Shown here piece after piece: positions 6,094 to 13,118 of a stretch of 13,118 bases of DNA (positions within the stretch are counted from its first letter, which is position 1; every line of letters starts with the position of its first letter). The position numbers were made by a program, and so were the translations under genes. The stretch covers positions 1-13,118 of the forward strand of contig SLDE01000026.1 of the NCBI GenBank assembly GCA_007125455.1, given 5' to 3'. The notes below the pieces were generated by a model. That model was not told the origin of the DNA, did not search any database, and saw nothing but the letters and a program-made list of their open reading frames with translations. Origin of the DNA: Ectothiorhodospiraceae bacterium. Its GTDB lineage: Bacteria > Pseudomonadota > Gammaproteobacteria > Thiohalomonadales > Thiohalomonadaceae.

Positions 6094-6438
6094 CTAGTTA
6101 AACTGTAGCTCCAGCGCGGGCATCAGGCGCTGGAGGTTGTTCAGGGACTTGCCCTGCCAGGGAATACTTTCAGAGCCGGTGACCGTGAGCTGGGTGTTAC
6201 CGCTGTCGCGCACGGCAATAATGAATTTGGACAGGGTGGCAATGCCGGAGCTGTTGAGAAACTCCAGTTTGGCCAGATCCAGTTCCATGGCGCTGTGTTG
6301 TTCCATTGCCTCGTGCAATATCTCCACCACCGGTGCGTATTCCGACATGCCGCCGAGGCGCATGGTGCCCTTCAAGGCGACCCGCCCGTCGTCACTGTCA
6401 TATTCGACCGTGAAGCCTTCGCCATCAAGTTGTTTCAT
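6094..6438 (-). CDS. siaC: STAS-like partner-switch regulator, SiaC-like (slr1659 type)
   Basis: A 114-residue soluble protein expected to switch between phosphorylated and free forms. In P. aeruginosa, unphosphorylated SiaC binds and activates the diguanylate cyclase SiaD, SiaB phosphorylates it and SiaA reverses this. The sequence shows a STAS-like pattern: FTVEYDSDDGRVALKGTMRL, a central helix, then MELDLAKLEFLNSSGIATLSKF. The Asn-Ser-Ser-Gly at 62-65 sits where anti-sigma-factor antagonists carry the phosphoserine, so Ser63 or Ser64 is the likely site; Thr68 is also close. The ribosome site GGAG (6448-6451) lies 9 nt before the ATG. It sits between the kinase-like and phosphatase genes, 14 bp and 18 bp away. 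A generic anti-sigma-factor antagonist is the alternative. Confidence 0.8.
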   Translation of the reverse strand: MKQLDGEGFTVEYDSDDGRVALKGTMRLGGMSEYAPVVEILHEAMEQHSAMELDLAKLEFLNSSGIATLSKFIIAVRDSGNTQLTVTGSESIPWQGKSLNNLQRLMPALELQFN

Positions 6439-6452
6439 GAATATACTCTCCG

Positions 6453-7025
6453 TTAAATCTTTATCACGACCTGGGTGGTAACCATGGCGCTGTCGGCATC
6501 CAGGGGCTCGAAGCCCCAGGAGAGGCTCGCGCTGTAGTCATTGGCCATGGTGAGAAAACCCAGCCCGGCCGAGGTATCGGACACGGCATTTTCTTCCATT
6601 TGTGCAATAAACAGCTCGCCAGGATCGTGGCTGTTAAAGTGCTCGATATACGTTTTTAACTGTGTCGCGGCGGGCTGGCCGATGCCATTGCACAGCTGGA
6701 AGACGATCTGCTCGCTGTGCAGGAATAGCTGCATCGAGATCGGCTGGTTCACCTCGTCGCTATGAAACTTCATGGCATTTTCCAACAGCTCGTTGGAGAT
6801 GTAACTGACCGCGCCGCGGATCTCGCTCTGTCGCCGCTGGGTAGCCGGATCACTCTCGTCCAGCGGAAAGAAGGTGGTGACGTAGTCGGCAAGAAAATCG
6901 GCCGACAGGCCGTTGTTGCGCCAGCGCTGCTTGAGCGGCAGCATGCCGGGCCAGAAGCGCAGGTTGAGGCTTTCTACCTCTCTGCCCGGTTCAATCTTCA
7001 GGATATCGCCATAGGATTCTTGCAT
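6453..7025 (-). CDS. siaB: SiaB-like protein kinase of the partner switch (slr1658 type, HATPase-like)
   Basis: A 190-residue protein expected to phosphorylate the SiaC-like regulator. An N-box-like motif ELLENAMKF is at 79-87, and a glycine motif SAGLGFLTMANDY at 152-164 resembles the G box of GHKL ATPases. The domain is otherwise divergent, as in the slr1658/SiaB group. Two starts are possible. The ATG at 7049 overlaps the upstream stop (TAATG) but has no clear ribosome site. The ATG at 7025 follows GGAGG (7034-7038) by 8 nt and is chosen here; it removes eight residues with no obvious conservation. The gene lies between the cyclase and siaC-like genes, supporting the family call. An anti-sigma-factor kinase of RsbW type is the alternative. 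Confidence 0.78.
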   Translation of the reverse strand: MQESYGDILKIEPGREVESLNLRFWPGMLPLKQRWRNNGLSADFLADYVTTFFPLDESDPATQRRQSEIRGAVSYISNELLENAMKFHSDEVNQPISMQLFLHSEQIVFQLCNGIGQPAATQLKTYIEHFNSHDPGELFIAQMEENAVSDTSAGLGFLTMANDYSASLSWGFEPLDADSAMVTTQVVIKI

Positions 7026-7033
7026 CGTGTCCA

Positions 7034-7038
7034 CCTCC
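7034..7038 (-). promoter_or_regulatory. siaB: Ribosome binding site deciding the siaB-like start
   Basis: GGAGG on the - strand, followed by 8 nt and the ATG at 7025. It is the strongest Shine-Dalgarno match near this gene and lies inside the reading frame that would result from the upstream ATG at 7049. The downstream start is therefore preferred. Confidence 0.65.
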
Positions 7039-7048
7039 GGCTGGGACA

Positions 7049-7861
7049 TTATGAGGCAATGCGGTTACGCCCGTCGTTCTTGGCCTGGTAAAGCAGGTGA
7101 TCCGCCGTGGCAAACAGCCTGCTGTTATCACTGTCGTTCGGGATCATGGCGCAGACGCCCATGCTGATGGTGACCCTGTCACTGATCGCCGAATATTCGT
7201 GGGGGATATTGGCCTCGTGGAGTCGCTTGGCGATATGCTGGGCTATCTCACGCGCCCCCGCCAGATCGGTGTTGGGTAGCAGGACGATAAACTCCTCGCC
7301 ACCGTAGCGTGCCACCAGGTCTTCGACTCTCTGCACCGCCCCTTTGAGCGCCAGCGCCACCTGACGAAGACAGTAGTCACCCTGTTGATGGCCGTAATTG
7401 TCATTGTATTTCTTGAAGAAATCAATGTCGCAGACGATCAGCGCGAGCGGTTGCTGATTGCGGCGCGCACGGGCCCACTCCTGCACGATGGACTGGTCGA
7501 ATACCCGGCGGTTGGCCAGCCCGGTGAGGGCATCGGTGTTGGCGGCATTCTCCGTTTCCACGTAGCGGTTGAGCCATTGCAGGTCGAGTTGATCCGAGTG
7601 CTCGGTGATGGCCTGCAGGATAACCTCCAGATCACGGCTTTTTTGGGTGATGCTGTTGACCAGAACCCTAAGCTTGTTCTCCAGCGCCATGCGCTCCCGG
7701 ATCTCGCCTTGCAGACGCTGGTTGGCCTGTTCCAGTTCGGCTTGCACCAGATCGCCGTGCTCGATGGCGGTGCTCAGCCCGATCTCAAGATCGCTGCACT
7801 GCTGTTCAAGCTGCTTGATTCGGCTCTGCAGAGCGGCGATGTCGGTTTGCTCACTGTTCAT
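7049..7861 (-). CDS. siaD: Diguanylate cyclase (GGDEF), SiaD-like
   Basis: A soluble enzyme of 270 residues expected to make c-di-GMP from two GTP. An N-terminal coiled coil (about 5-85, rich in Glu/Gln/Leu heptads) carries no transmembrane segment. The GGDEF domain spans about 105-270: NTDALTGLANRR (108-119), CDIDFFKKYND (144-154), active-site GGEEF (187-191) and ISMGV (232-236). An inhibitory-site RxxD (Arg178-Asp181) is intact at the usual five-residue spacing, so product inhibition is likely. The coiled coil is where a SiaC-like activator would be expected to act. The start at 7861 has GAGG 10 nt upstream. An ATG at 7903 would add 14 residues but lacks a ribosome site and lies only about 10 nt after the predicted transcription start. 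First gene of the operon. Confidence 0.88.
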   Translation of the reverse strand: MNSEQTDIAALQSRIKQLEQQCSDLEIGLSTAIEHGDLVQAELEQANQRLQGEIRERMALENKLRVLVNSITQKSRDLEVILQAITEHSDQLDLQWLNRYVETENAANTDALTGLANRRVFDQSIVQEWARARRNQQPLALIVCDIDFFKKYNDNYGHQQGDYCLRQVALALKGAVQRVEDLVARYGGEEFIVLLPNTDLAGAREIAQHIAKRLHEANIPHEYSAISDRVTISMGVCAMIPNDSDNSRLFATADHLLYQAKNDGRNRIAS

Positions 7862-7919
7862 GCCGGTGGGGCCTCGGATTACGTGGCCCCAATCTATCAG
7901 CATCCACAGGAGCAGGGCA

Positions 7920-7947
7920 ATTCTATTTGACCCGAATGCCGTGTAAG
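7920..7947 (-). promoter_or_regulatory. Candidate promoter of the sia-like operon
   Basis: On the - strand, a -35-like CTTACA (7947-7942) and a -10-like TAGAAT (7925-7920) are separated by 16 bp, which would start RNA near 7913. The -10 differs from TATAAT at one base; the -35 matches TTGACA at four. This fits translation from 7861 with a leader of about 50 nt. It is back-to-back with the TetR promoter. Confidence 0.4.
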
Positions 7948-7969
7948 GCGATCAGTGGGGAGTCGTCAC

Positions 7970-7998
7970 TTGCGAACCGACCGGTCGGTCAGTATTAT
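7970..7998 (+). promoter_or_regulatory. Candidate promoter of the TetR-RND operon
   Basis: A -35-like TTGCGA (7970-7975) and a -10-like TATTAT (7993-7998, one base from TATAAT) are 17 bp apart. The predicted RNA start near 8005 lies upstream of the ATG at 8027 but downstream of the longer in-frame starts at 7955 and 7997. It therefore also fixes the TetR start. Confidence 0.6.
7976..7989. promoter_or_regulatory. TetR-type operator palindrome
   Basis: A perfect 14-bp palindrome, ACCGACCGGTCGGT, lying entirely in the 17-bp spacer between the -35 and -10 hexamers. Its composition is typical of TetR/AcrR-family operators. Binding there would block RNA polymerase, implying that the TetR protein encoded just downstream represses itself and the pump genes. 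The palindrome is seen; binding is inferred. Confidence 0.7.
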
Positions 7999-8026
7999 GC
8001 GAGACTTGTCAGTCAGGAATGTATCC

Positions 8027-8668
8027 ATGTCTCCCCGTAACGAAGAGAGCAGTGGCGATGCGGTCAACCGTATTCTCGAGGCGGCCACGGAGTTGTTCGC
8101 CCAGCATGGTTTCGACCATGTGTCGATGAATACGGTGGCCGAAGCGGCCCGGGTCAGCAAGGCGAATGTCTTCCATCACTTTAAGTCGAAGGACGAGCTT
8201 TATGTTCGTGCCATGCGTCAGGCCTGTGAGGCCTCGCGCAGTAGCCTGGAGGTGATGGCCAACGGGGAGGGGGATGCCTGGCAGCGGATCCGTCTGTTTA
8301 TCGACGAGCACCTGGCGCATATGCTCGACAACACCCGCGACTCGCGCCTGATCCTGCGCGAGGTGGTGGAAAACCGCCCCGGCGCGGGGCAGCGTCTGGC
8401 GCAGGAGGTGTTTCGCGATAACTTTAACCGCCTGGTGGAGTTGATTGGTCAGTGCCAGCGGGAGGGGGCCTTGCGCGCGGATCTCGATCCGGTCTTTTTC
8501 AGCACCCTGCTGCTGGGGGCCAATGTGTTTTTCTTTCAGTCCCAGGAGGTGTTACGCCACCTCGACGGGGTTGAATTTGCCGATGAGCCGGGCCGTTATG
8601 GCGCGATGTTCGTCGATGTGCTGATGCGCGGGGCCATGGGTGGCCCGGCAGACAACGAGGGTATGTGA
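8027..8668 (+). CDS. TetR/AcrR-family transcriptional repressor
   Basis: A 213-residue regulator expected to repress the RND operon until a ligand, often a pump substrate, is bound. The N-terminal TetR domain includes AVNRILEAATELFAQHGF (12-29) and the helix-turn-helix MNTVAEAARVSKANVFHHFKSKDELY (34-59), which matches the family strongly. The C-terminal ligand domain (about 75-205) is not assignable to a ligand. The start at ATG 8027 has AGGA (8015-8018) 8 nt upstream and follows the predicted RNA start. Longer frames from 7955 or 7997 would run through the promoter and operator. Its stop is 2 bp before the adaptor ATG, so regulator and pump share a transcript. Confidence 0.9.
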   Translation: MSPRNEESSGDAVNRILEAATELFAQHGFDHVSMNTVAEAARVSKANVFHHFKSKDELYVRAMRQACEASRSSLEVMANGEGDAWQRIRLFIDEHLAHMLDNTRDSRLILREVVENRPGAGQRLAQEVFRDNFNRLVELIGQCQREGALRADLDPVFFSTLLLGANVFFFQSQEVLRHLDGVEFADEPGRYGAMFVDVLMRGAMGGPADNEGM

Positions 8669-8670
8669 TC

Positions 8671-9750
8671 ATGAAGCGTCTGTTCCGTCTGTTTTCCCCT
8701 TTATCTGTCCTGGCGGCGGCTGTCGTGCTGGTGGCTTGTAGCGACGGTCCGGAGGAGGCCGCTACGCCTGCAGGGCCGCGTGCCTTGCCGGTGAGTGTGG
8801 TGGAGCTTGCCAGTGAGACGGTCACTGTCACCGAGCGCACCTTGGGGAGCGTCGCCAGCAAGCATGCCCCCACCCTGTCTGCTGAGGTAGCGGCGCGGGT
8901 GATGCGCATCCATGTGGATGAGGGGGAGGCCGTTGAGCAGGGGCAGTTGCTGCTGGAGCTGGATGATGGCGACTTCCAGTTGGAGCGCCAGCGCGCCCAG
9001 GCCGAGATCCGCCGTCTCGACGCCCTGATCGAAAACCAGCAGCGCCGCCTGGAGCGAAATCGCAGCCTGTTGGCACAGAAGCTGATCTCCCAGAGTGAGG
9101 TGGATCAGGCCGATGCGGATCTACGTGCCCTGCAGGGACAGATGGCCGCCACCCGTGCCCAGCTTGCCCAGGCGGGGCGTAATATCGCCCGTGCCAGTGT
9201 GGCCAGCCCCATCGATGGTCGGGTTGAGCGGCGCTGGGTGGATCAGGGGGACTGGGCCGGGCAGGGCGAGCCCTTGCTGCAGCTGAGCAGTGATGCGGTG
9301 TTGCGTGCCAGGCTGCCCTTCCCGGAGCAGCTGTCTGAATTGATCCAGCCCGGGCTTAAAGTAAGCCTTTACTCACCTGCTGCACCTGATTTTCGTGTGG
9401 AGACTACCATCACCGAGCTGCGCCCAGCGGTGGGGGCCAGCCGGGCGCTGGTGGCGATGGCTGAGTTCGACAATCCCGGTGGTTGGCGCCCCGGTGGCAG
9501 TGTCGATGCCGAGGTCTCGCTTTATCAGTATGAGGGGGCACTGCTGGTGCCGGATGTGAGTGTGGTGCAGCGCCCGGCGGGCAGTGTGATCTACCTGCTG
9601 GAGGAGGACAAGGCGGTGGAGCGCGTCGTTGAGGTCGGACGCCGCTTTGACGATCGCATCCAGATCCTCGCCGGTCTGGAACCGGGGATGAAGGTGATCG
9701 TCGATGGTGCCGGTTTCCTGAGCGACGGCACCCCGGTGCGGGTGGAGTAA
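8671..9750 (+). CDS. RND efflux periplasmic adaptor lipoprotein (membrane fusion protein)
   Basis: A 359-residue adaptor expected to link the RND pump to an outer-membrane channel. A lipoprotein signal with lipobox LVAC (Cys23) follows a hydrophobic core. The order of parts is typical: first lipoyl half (about 68-100, AEVAARVMRIHVDEGEAVEQGQ), an alpha-helical hairpin rich in Gln/Arg/Leu (about 101-172, including the LIS-QSEVDQA turn), second lipoyl half (ASPIDGRVERRWVDQGDW, about 178-195), then beta-barrel and membrane-proximal domains. The ATG at 8671 is chosen because GAGGG (8657-8661) is 9 nt upstream; a GTG at 8665 would overlap the TetR stop. Exact substrates cannot be told from the sequence. 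Confidence 0.92.
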   Translation: MKRLFRLFSPLSVLAAAVVLVACSDGPEEAATPAGPRALPVSVVELASETVTVTERTLGSVASKHAPTLSAEVAARVMRIHVDEGEAVEQGQLLLELDDGDFQLERQRAQAEIRRLDALIENQQRRLERNRSLLAQKLISQSEVDQADADLRALQGQMAATRAQLAQAGRNIARASVASPIDGRVERRWVDQGDWAGQGEPLLQLSSDAVLRARLPFPEQLSELIQPGLKVSLYSPAAPDFRVETTITELRPAVGASRALVAMAEFDNPGGWRPGGSVDAEVSLYQYEGALLVPDVSVVQRPAGSVIYLLEEDKAVERVVEVGRRFDDRIQILAGLEPGMKVIVDGAGFLSDGTPVRVE

Positions 9751-9848
9751 GTACCCACTGTCGATATTTGTCTGCTTCGCCGTTTGGTGAGGCCCTGTTG
9801 GTCGGGGATCACCGGCCAGCCTGCAAGCCTGTATAAGGATAGTAAGCG

Positions 9849-12800
9849 ATGAACCTGCCAGAGTTATCTATTAACCGCCACGTACTCGCCTATATGATGA
9901 GCGCGGTGCTGGTGTTGTTCGGTCTGGTGAGTATGGATCGGATCGGGGTGGACCGCTTCCCGGCCATCGATTTCCCGGCTGTATCGGTCACCACGGCCCT
10001 GCCCGGGGCCAACCCGGAGGTGATCGATGCCTCGGTGACCTCGGTGATCGAAACGGCGGTCAATAGTGTACCGGGGATCGATGCGGTGATCTCCAACTCG
10101 GTGCCCGGTGTCTCGGTGGTGGCGCTTACCTTTAACCTCGACAAGGACATCGACGTGGCCTTCAACGAGGTGCAGGCCAAGGTTAACCAGATCCTGCGCC
10201 AGTTACCCGATGACGCCGATCCGCCAGTGGTGGCCAAGGTGGAGACCGATGCCTCGCCGATCATGTGGATCGCCCTTCAGGGGGATCGCACCCAGCAGCA
10301 GCTCAACCAGTACGCCAACAACGTGATCCGCAAGTCCTTGGAGACCATCGACGGGGTGGGCGAGGTGCGCATGGGTGGGCGGCGTGATCGCACCATTCGG
10401 GTTGAGCTTTCCCCCTCACGCATGGCCGCCCTGGAGTTGACCGTACAGGACCTGGTGGGGGCCTTTCAGCGCGAGCATGTGCAGTTGCCCGGTGGCTTTC
10501 TGTCCACCGGCAATACCGAGCGGGTGCTCAAGCTGGATCTGGAATACCACAGCGTTGAGGAACTCAAGGGGCTGGTGATCACCCAGCACGACGGCAATCT
10601 GATCCGCCTGCGTGATGTGGCCGAGGTGCGTGACGACCTGGCCGACTTCCGCCGCCTGGCGCGCTTTAACAGCGAGCCAACGGTGGGGCTGGGGATCGTC
10701 AAGGTGCCTGGCTCCAATACCATCGCCATCGCTTCGGCGGTGAAGGAGCGCCTGGCCAACGAGATCGAACCCCAGCTGCCGCCGGGGATGCGGGTCACCA
10801 TCGCCTCGGATCAATCGGTCTTTATCCTCGACATGATCTACGCCCTGCTGGACAAGATCGTCCTCGGCACCCTGCTGGCCGCCCTGGTGGTACTGGTGTT
10901 CCTGAAGAACTTCCGCGCCACCCTGATCATCGCGGTGGCGATCCCGGTCTCCCTGCTCGGTGCGGTGGCGGTGATGTTCATGTTCGGCTACACCTTCAAC
11001 ACCCTCACACTGCTGGCCTTGCTATTGCTGATCGGGGTGGTGGTGGATGATGCCATCGTGGTGCTGGAGAACATCTATCGACACCGCGAGACCATCGAGC
11101 CCGATCCGGTGCAGGCCGCTACCGCCGGTACCCGTCAGGTGCTGTTTGCGGTACTGGCCACTACCCTCTCGCTGGTGGCGATCTTCGCCCCGGTGCTGTT
11201 CATGGGCGGGATCATCGGGCGCTTCTTCGAGTCCTTTGCGGTGGTGGTCTCGGTGGGGGTGTTGATCTCTTACTTTGTCGCGGTCACCCTCACCCCGATG
11301 CTCTGTTCACGCTACCTCCAGGTGCAGCACGACCATGGGCATATCTACGGCTTGTTTGAGCGCATGTTCCAGGCCATGGACCGGGGCTACAAGGCAGCCC
11401 TGTATCAGGCAATGGCCTATCGCTGGACCACCGTGCTCGCCACCATCGTGGTGGTGGTGGCCAGTGTCTGGTCATCCATGGCCCACATCGGCTTTGCCTT
11501 CGCCCCGGAGGAGGACGAGGGGCAATTCCTGGTCATCATGCGTGCGCCGTTGGGCTCGGGGATCGAATACACCGATCAGAAGCTGCAACAGGTGGAGGCG
11601 ATCCTCGAAGGCCAGGCCTCGGTGCGCAGCTACTTCGCCGCCATCGGCCTGGGGGATCGTGGCCAGGCCAACCAGGCCTTTGCCTTTGTGCGCATGCACC
11701 CGCGTGAAGAGCGCGACATCACCCAGCAGGCGTTGCTGCCCATCATCAACCGCGAGTTGTCCCAGATCGCCGGGGTGCGGGGTTTTGCCACCGCCGTACC
11801 GATGATATCCGGCCAGCGCGGCGATCCGCTGCAATTTGTCGTGCGCGGCCCGGATCTGGATCGGGTGGCCGAGCTATCGCAACAGATCGAACGGCGTTTG
11901 AACGCGTTTGACGGATTGGGTCGCATTGATCTGGATCTGCAACTCAACCTGCCGCAACTGGAGCTGAATGTGGATCGTGAGCGGGCCGCCGTGCTGGGGC
12001 TTGCCAGCAGCGAAGTGGCGATGGCCGCCAATGTGCTCGCCGGTGGCTTTAACGTGGCCAAATACAACGACGAGCCCGGCGATGGCGAGCGTTACGACAT
12101 CCGCCTCAAGGCCGGTACAGGTGAGTTTGCCAGTGGCGAGGATCTGGGTCGCCTGTTCCTGCGCAACTCCGGCGGCGAGATGGTGCGCCTGGATACCGTG
12201 GCCCGCTTTGAGGAGACCATCGGCCCGGCAGTGATCAGCCGCTTCAACCTGCAATACGCCGCCCACTTCTACGCCACCCCCAGCATCCCGCTGGGGGATG
12301 CGGTGGATATCGTGCATCAAGTGGCAGAGGAAGAGTTGCCGCTGGGTTACAGCCTGCGCCTGCAGGGCGAGGCCGAAGAGATGGAAAAGACCGCCGGTTA
12401 TGTCGGGTTTGTGTTCCTGCTGGCGACGGTGCTGGTGTATATGGTACTGGCCAGCCAGTTCAATAGTTTCATCCAGCCGCTGATCATCATGCTGGCGCAG
12501 CCACTGGCGGTGATCGGCGGGCTGCTGGCGCTGTGGTGGACCGGCCATACCCTCAACATCTTCTCGATGATCGGCATGATCCTGCTGATCGGACTGGTAT
12601 CGAAAAACTCCATCCTGCTGGTGGATCTCACCAACCAGTACCGTGCCGAGGGCAAAGGCGTGGACGAGGCGCTCAAAGAGGCCTGCCCGCTGCGGATGCG
12701 TCCGGTGGTGATGACCTCGCTTACCCTGATCCTCGCACTGCTACCCGCCGCCACTGGCTGGGGTGCAGGGGCCGATACCGTCGGCCCGCTCTCGGTGGTA

Positions 12801-12905
12801 GTGATCGGCGGGATGATCAGCTCGACTATCCTCGCGCTACTGGTGGTGCCGGTGTTTTACTCATTGATCGAGAATGCCCTGGAGCGTCGTGGTGCTAAGG
12901 AGTAG
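9849..12905 (+). CDS. RND efflux transporter, HAE1 (AcrB/MexB-like) family
   Basis: Inner-membrane proton/drug antiporter of 1018 residues. It starts with the usual NLPELSINRHVLAYMMSAVLVLFG membrane segment. The porter loop carries LPGANPEVID (51-60) and LPDDADPPVVAK (119-130). TM4 contains GVVVDDAIVVLENIYRH with the paired proton-relay aspartates Asp400-Asp401. The later SKNSILLVDL segment supplies Lys919, the TM10 lysine partner. A MVLASQFNSFIQP segment precedes it, as in RND pumps generally. Slightly shorter than AcrB (1049) but with no gap at a key site. It lies 98 bp after the adaptor; that spacer has only a weak GGTGA/TCACC stem and a ribosome site AAGGA (9835-9839). No outer-membrane factor gene follows, so a channel from elsewhere would be needed. 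Confidence 0.95.
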   Translation: MNLPELSINRHVLAYMMSAVLVLFGLVSMDRIGVDRFPAIDFPAVSVTTALPGANPEVIDASVTSVIETAVNSVPGIDAVISNSVPGVSVVALTFNLDKDIDVAFNEVQAKVNQILRQLPDDADPPVVAKVETDASPIMWIALQGDRTQQQLNQYANNVIRKSLETIDGVGEVRMGGRRDRTIRVELSPSRMAALELTVQDLVGAFQREHVQLPGGFLSTGNTERVLKLDLEYHSVEELKGLVITQHDGNLIRLRDVAEVRDDLADFRRLARFNSEPTVGLGIVKVPGSNTIAIASAVKERLANEIEPQLPPGMRVTIASDQSVFILDMIYALLDKIVLGTLLAALVVLVFLKNFRATLIIAVAIPVSLLGAVAVMFMFGYTFNTLTLLALLLLIGVVVDDAIVVLENIYRHRETIEPDPVQAATAGTRQVLFAVLATTLSLVAIFAPVLFMGGIIGRFFESFAVVVSVGVLISYFVAVTLTPMLCSRYLQVQHDHGHIYGLFERMFQAMDRGYKAALYQAMAYRWTTVLATIVVVVASVWSSMAHIGFAFAPEEDEGQFLVIMRAPLGSGIEYTDQKLQQVEAILEGQASVRSYFAAIGLGDRGQANQAFAFVRMHPREERDITQQALLPIINRELSQIAGVRGFATAVPMISGQRGDPLQFVVRGPDLDRVAELSQQIERRLNAFDGLGRIDLDLQLNLPQLELNVDRERAAVLGLASSEVAMAANVLAGGFNVAKYNDEPGDGERYDIRLKAGTGEFASGEDLGRLFLRNSGGEMVRLDTVARFEETIGPAVISRFNLQYAAHFYATPSIPLGDAVDIVHQVAEEELPLGYSLRLQGEAEEMEKTAGYVGFVFLLATVLVYMVLASQFNSFIQPLIIMLAQPLAVIGGLLALWWTGHTLNIFSMIGMILLIGLVSKNSILLVDLTNQYRAEGKGVDEALKEACPLRMRPVVMTSLTLILALLPAATGWGAGADTVGPLSVVVIGGMISSTILALLVVPVFYSLIENALERRGAKE

Positions 12906-12913
12906 GTTGGCCT

Positions 12914-13118
12914 TCAGGCCGGTGGCTGTCTCACCACTGAATCCGTATTGGCGGGAACCCTGGCCATAAAGCGCCTGCGCAGCTCGCGCTGCTTATGGGG
13001 CAGTTGCCAGGCGTCGTCGTAGGCCTCGCCGTCGCGCCACTCGCCACAGACGGCAACTACAATGTAGCCCGCTCCTTGCTCGGCCAGTGTGGGCATCTGG
13101 TGGACTGAAAACTCCAGC
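12914..13118 (-). CDS. Hypothetical protein, C-terminal part (start outside window)
   Basis: The frame is open from the window edge to a TGA at 12914-12916 and encodes at least 67 residues. The in-frame Met at 13096 lacks a good ribosome site, so the gene probably starts beyond the window. The visible part contains a hydrophobic strand GYIVVAVCGEW and a charged segment RELRRRFMARV. I do not recognise the family. It converges on the RND gene 8 bp away. A short GGCC-TTCA-GGCC stem at 12909-12920 lies at the junction but has no T-run. Confidence 0.5.
   Translation of the reverse strand, partial: LEFSVHQMPTLAEQGAGYIVVAVCGEWRDGEAYDDAWQLPHKQRELRRRFMARVPANTDSVVRQPPA

Noticed and set aside
7955..8026. 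Longer N-terminus for the TetR protein (GTG at 7955 or ATG at 7997)
   Set aside because: Both starts lie in or before the predicted promoter and operator, whereas ATG 8027 has a ribosome site and gives a normal TetR N-terminus.
9786..9813. Weak stem (GGTGA ... TCACC) between the adaptor and RND genes as a terminator
   Set aside because: The arms are only 5 bp, the loop is long and there is no T-run. The operon context argues for read-through.
11874..12548. 224-codon open frame on the - strand opposite the RND gene
   Set aside because: Antisense shadow of a strongly conserved transporter; its His/Gln-rich composition is typical of reverse-frame artefacts.
12909..12920. GGCC-TTCA-GGCC stem as a bidirectional terminator after the RND gene
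   Set aside because: A 4-bp stem with no U-tract on either strand is too weak to call.

Overview
The window comes from a Gram-negative, GC-rich proteobacterium, most likely a sulfur-oxidising gammaproteobacterium. This rests on a flavocytochrome c sulfide dehydrogenase gene pair, a Sia-type partner-switching/c-di-GMP operon of the kind known from Pseudomonas, and an RND efflux pump with a lipoprotein adaptor. No rRNA, tRNA or CRISPR was seen. The taxon is an inference from gene content only.

Layout. (1) 1-2023, + strand: a 5'-truncated flavoprotein subunit of flavocytochrome c (FccB-like, with a Tat twin-arginine motif at the window edge), then a diheme c4-like cytochrome subunit (FccA-like). 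Together they would oxidise sulfide in the periplasm. (2) 2024-2306: a short-repeat-rich spacer with two perfect 34-bp direct repeats, overlapping palindromes, and an 18-bp inverted repeat that is a probable toxin-antitoxin operator. (3) 2307-3447, + strand: a Phd/YefM-type antitoxin, a VapC/FitB-type PIN toxin and a UPF0178 (YaiI/YqxD) gene, chained by 1-nt and 4-nt overlaps. (4) 7861-3458, - strand: a five-gene series in transcription order, diguanylate cyclase (SiaD-like), SiaB-like kinase, SiaC-like STAS-type regulator, SiaA-like HAMP/PP2C phosphatase, then a periplasmic family-3 solute-binding protein. The first four form a complete partner-switching circuit controlling c-di-GMP. (5) 8027-12905, + strand: a TetR repressor, an RND membrane-fusion lipoprotein and an HAE1-type RND transporter. 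The promoter has a perfect TetR-type palindrome in its spacer. No outer-membrane channel gene is present. (6) 12914-13118, - strand: the 3' end of an unrecognised gene.

The most striking non-coding feature is a 280-bp element at 4245-4524 between the phosphatase and the solute-binding protein. It has 34-bp terminal inverted repeats (30/34 identical) and is almost filled by two long internal hairpins. It begins and ends in TA. Removing it with one TA in silico restores a tight operon junction in which the phosphatase stop codon overlaps the Shine-Dalgarno sequence of the next gene. It is therefore probably a MITE-like non-autonomous element that split a signalling operon.
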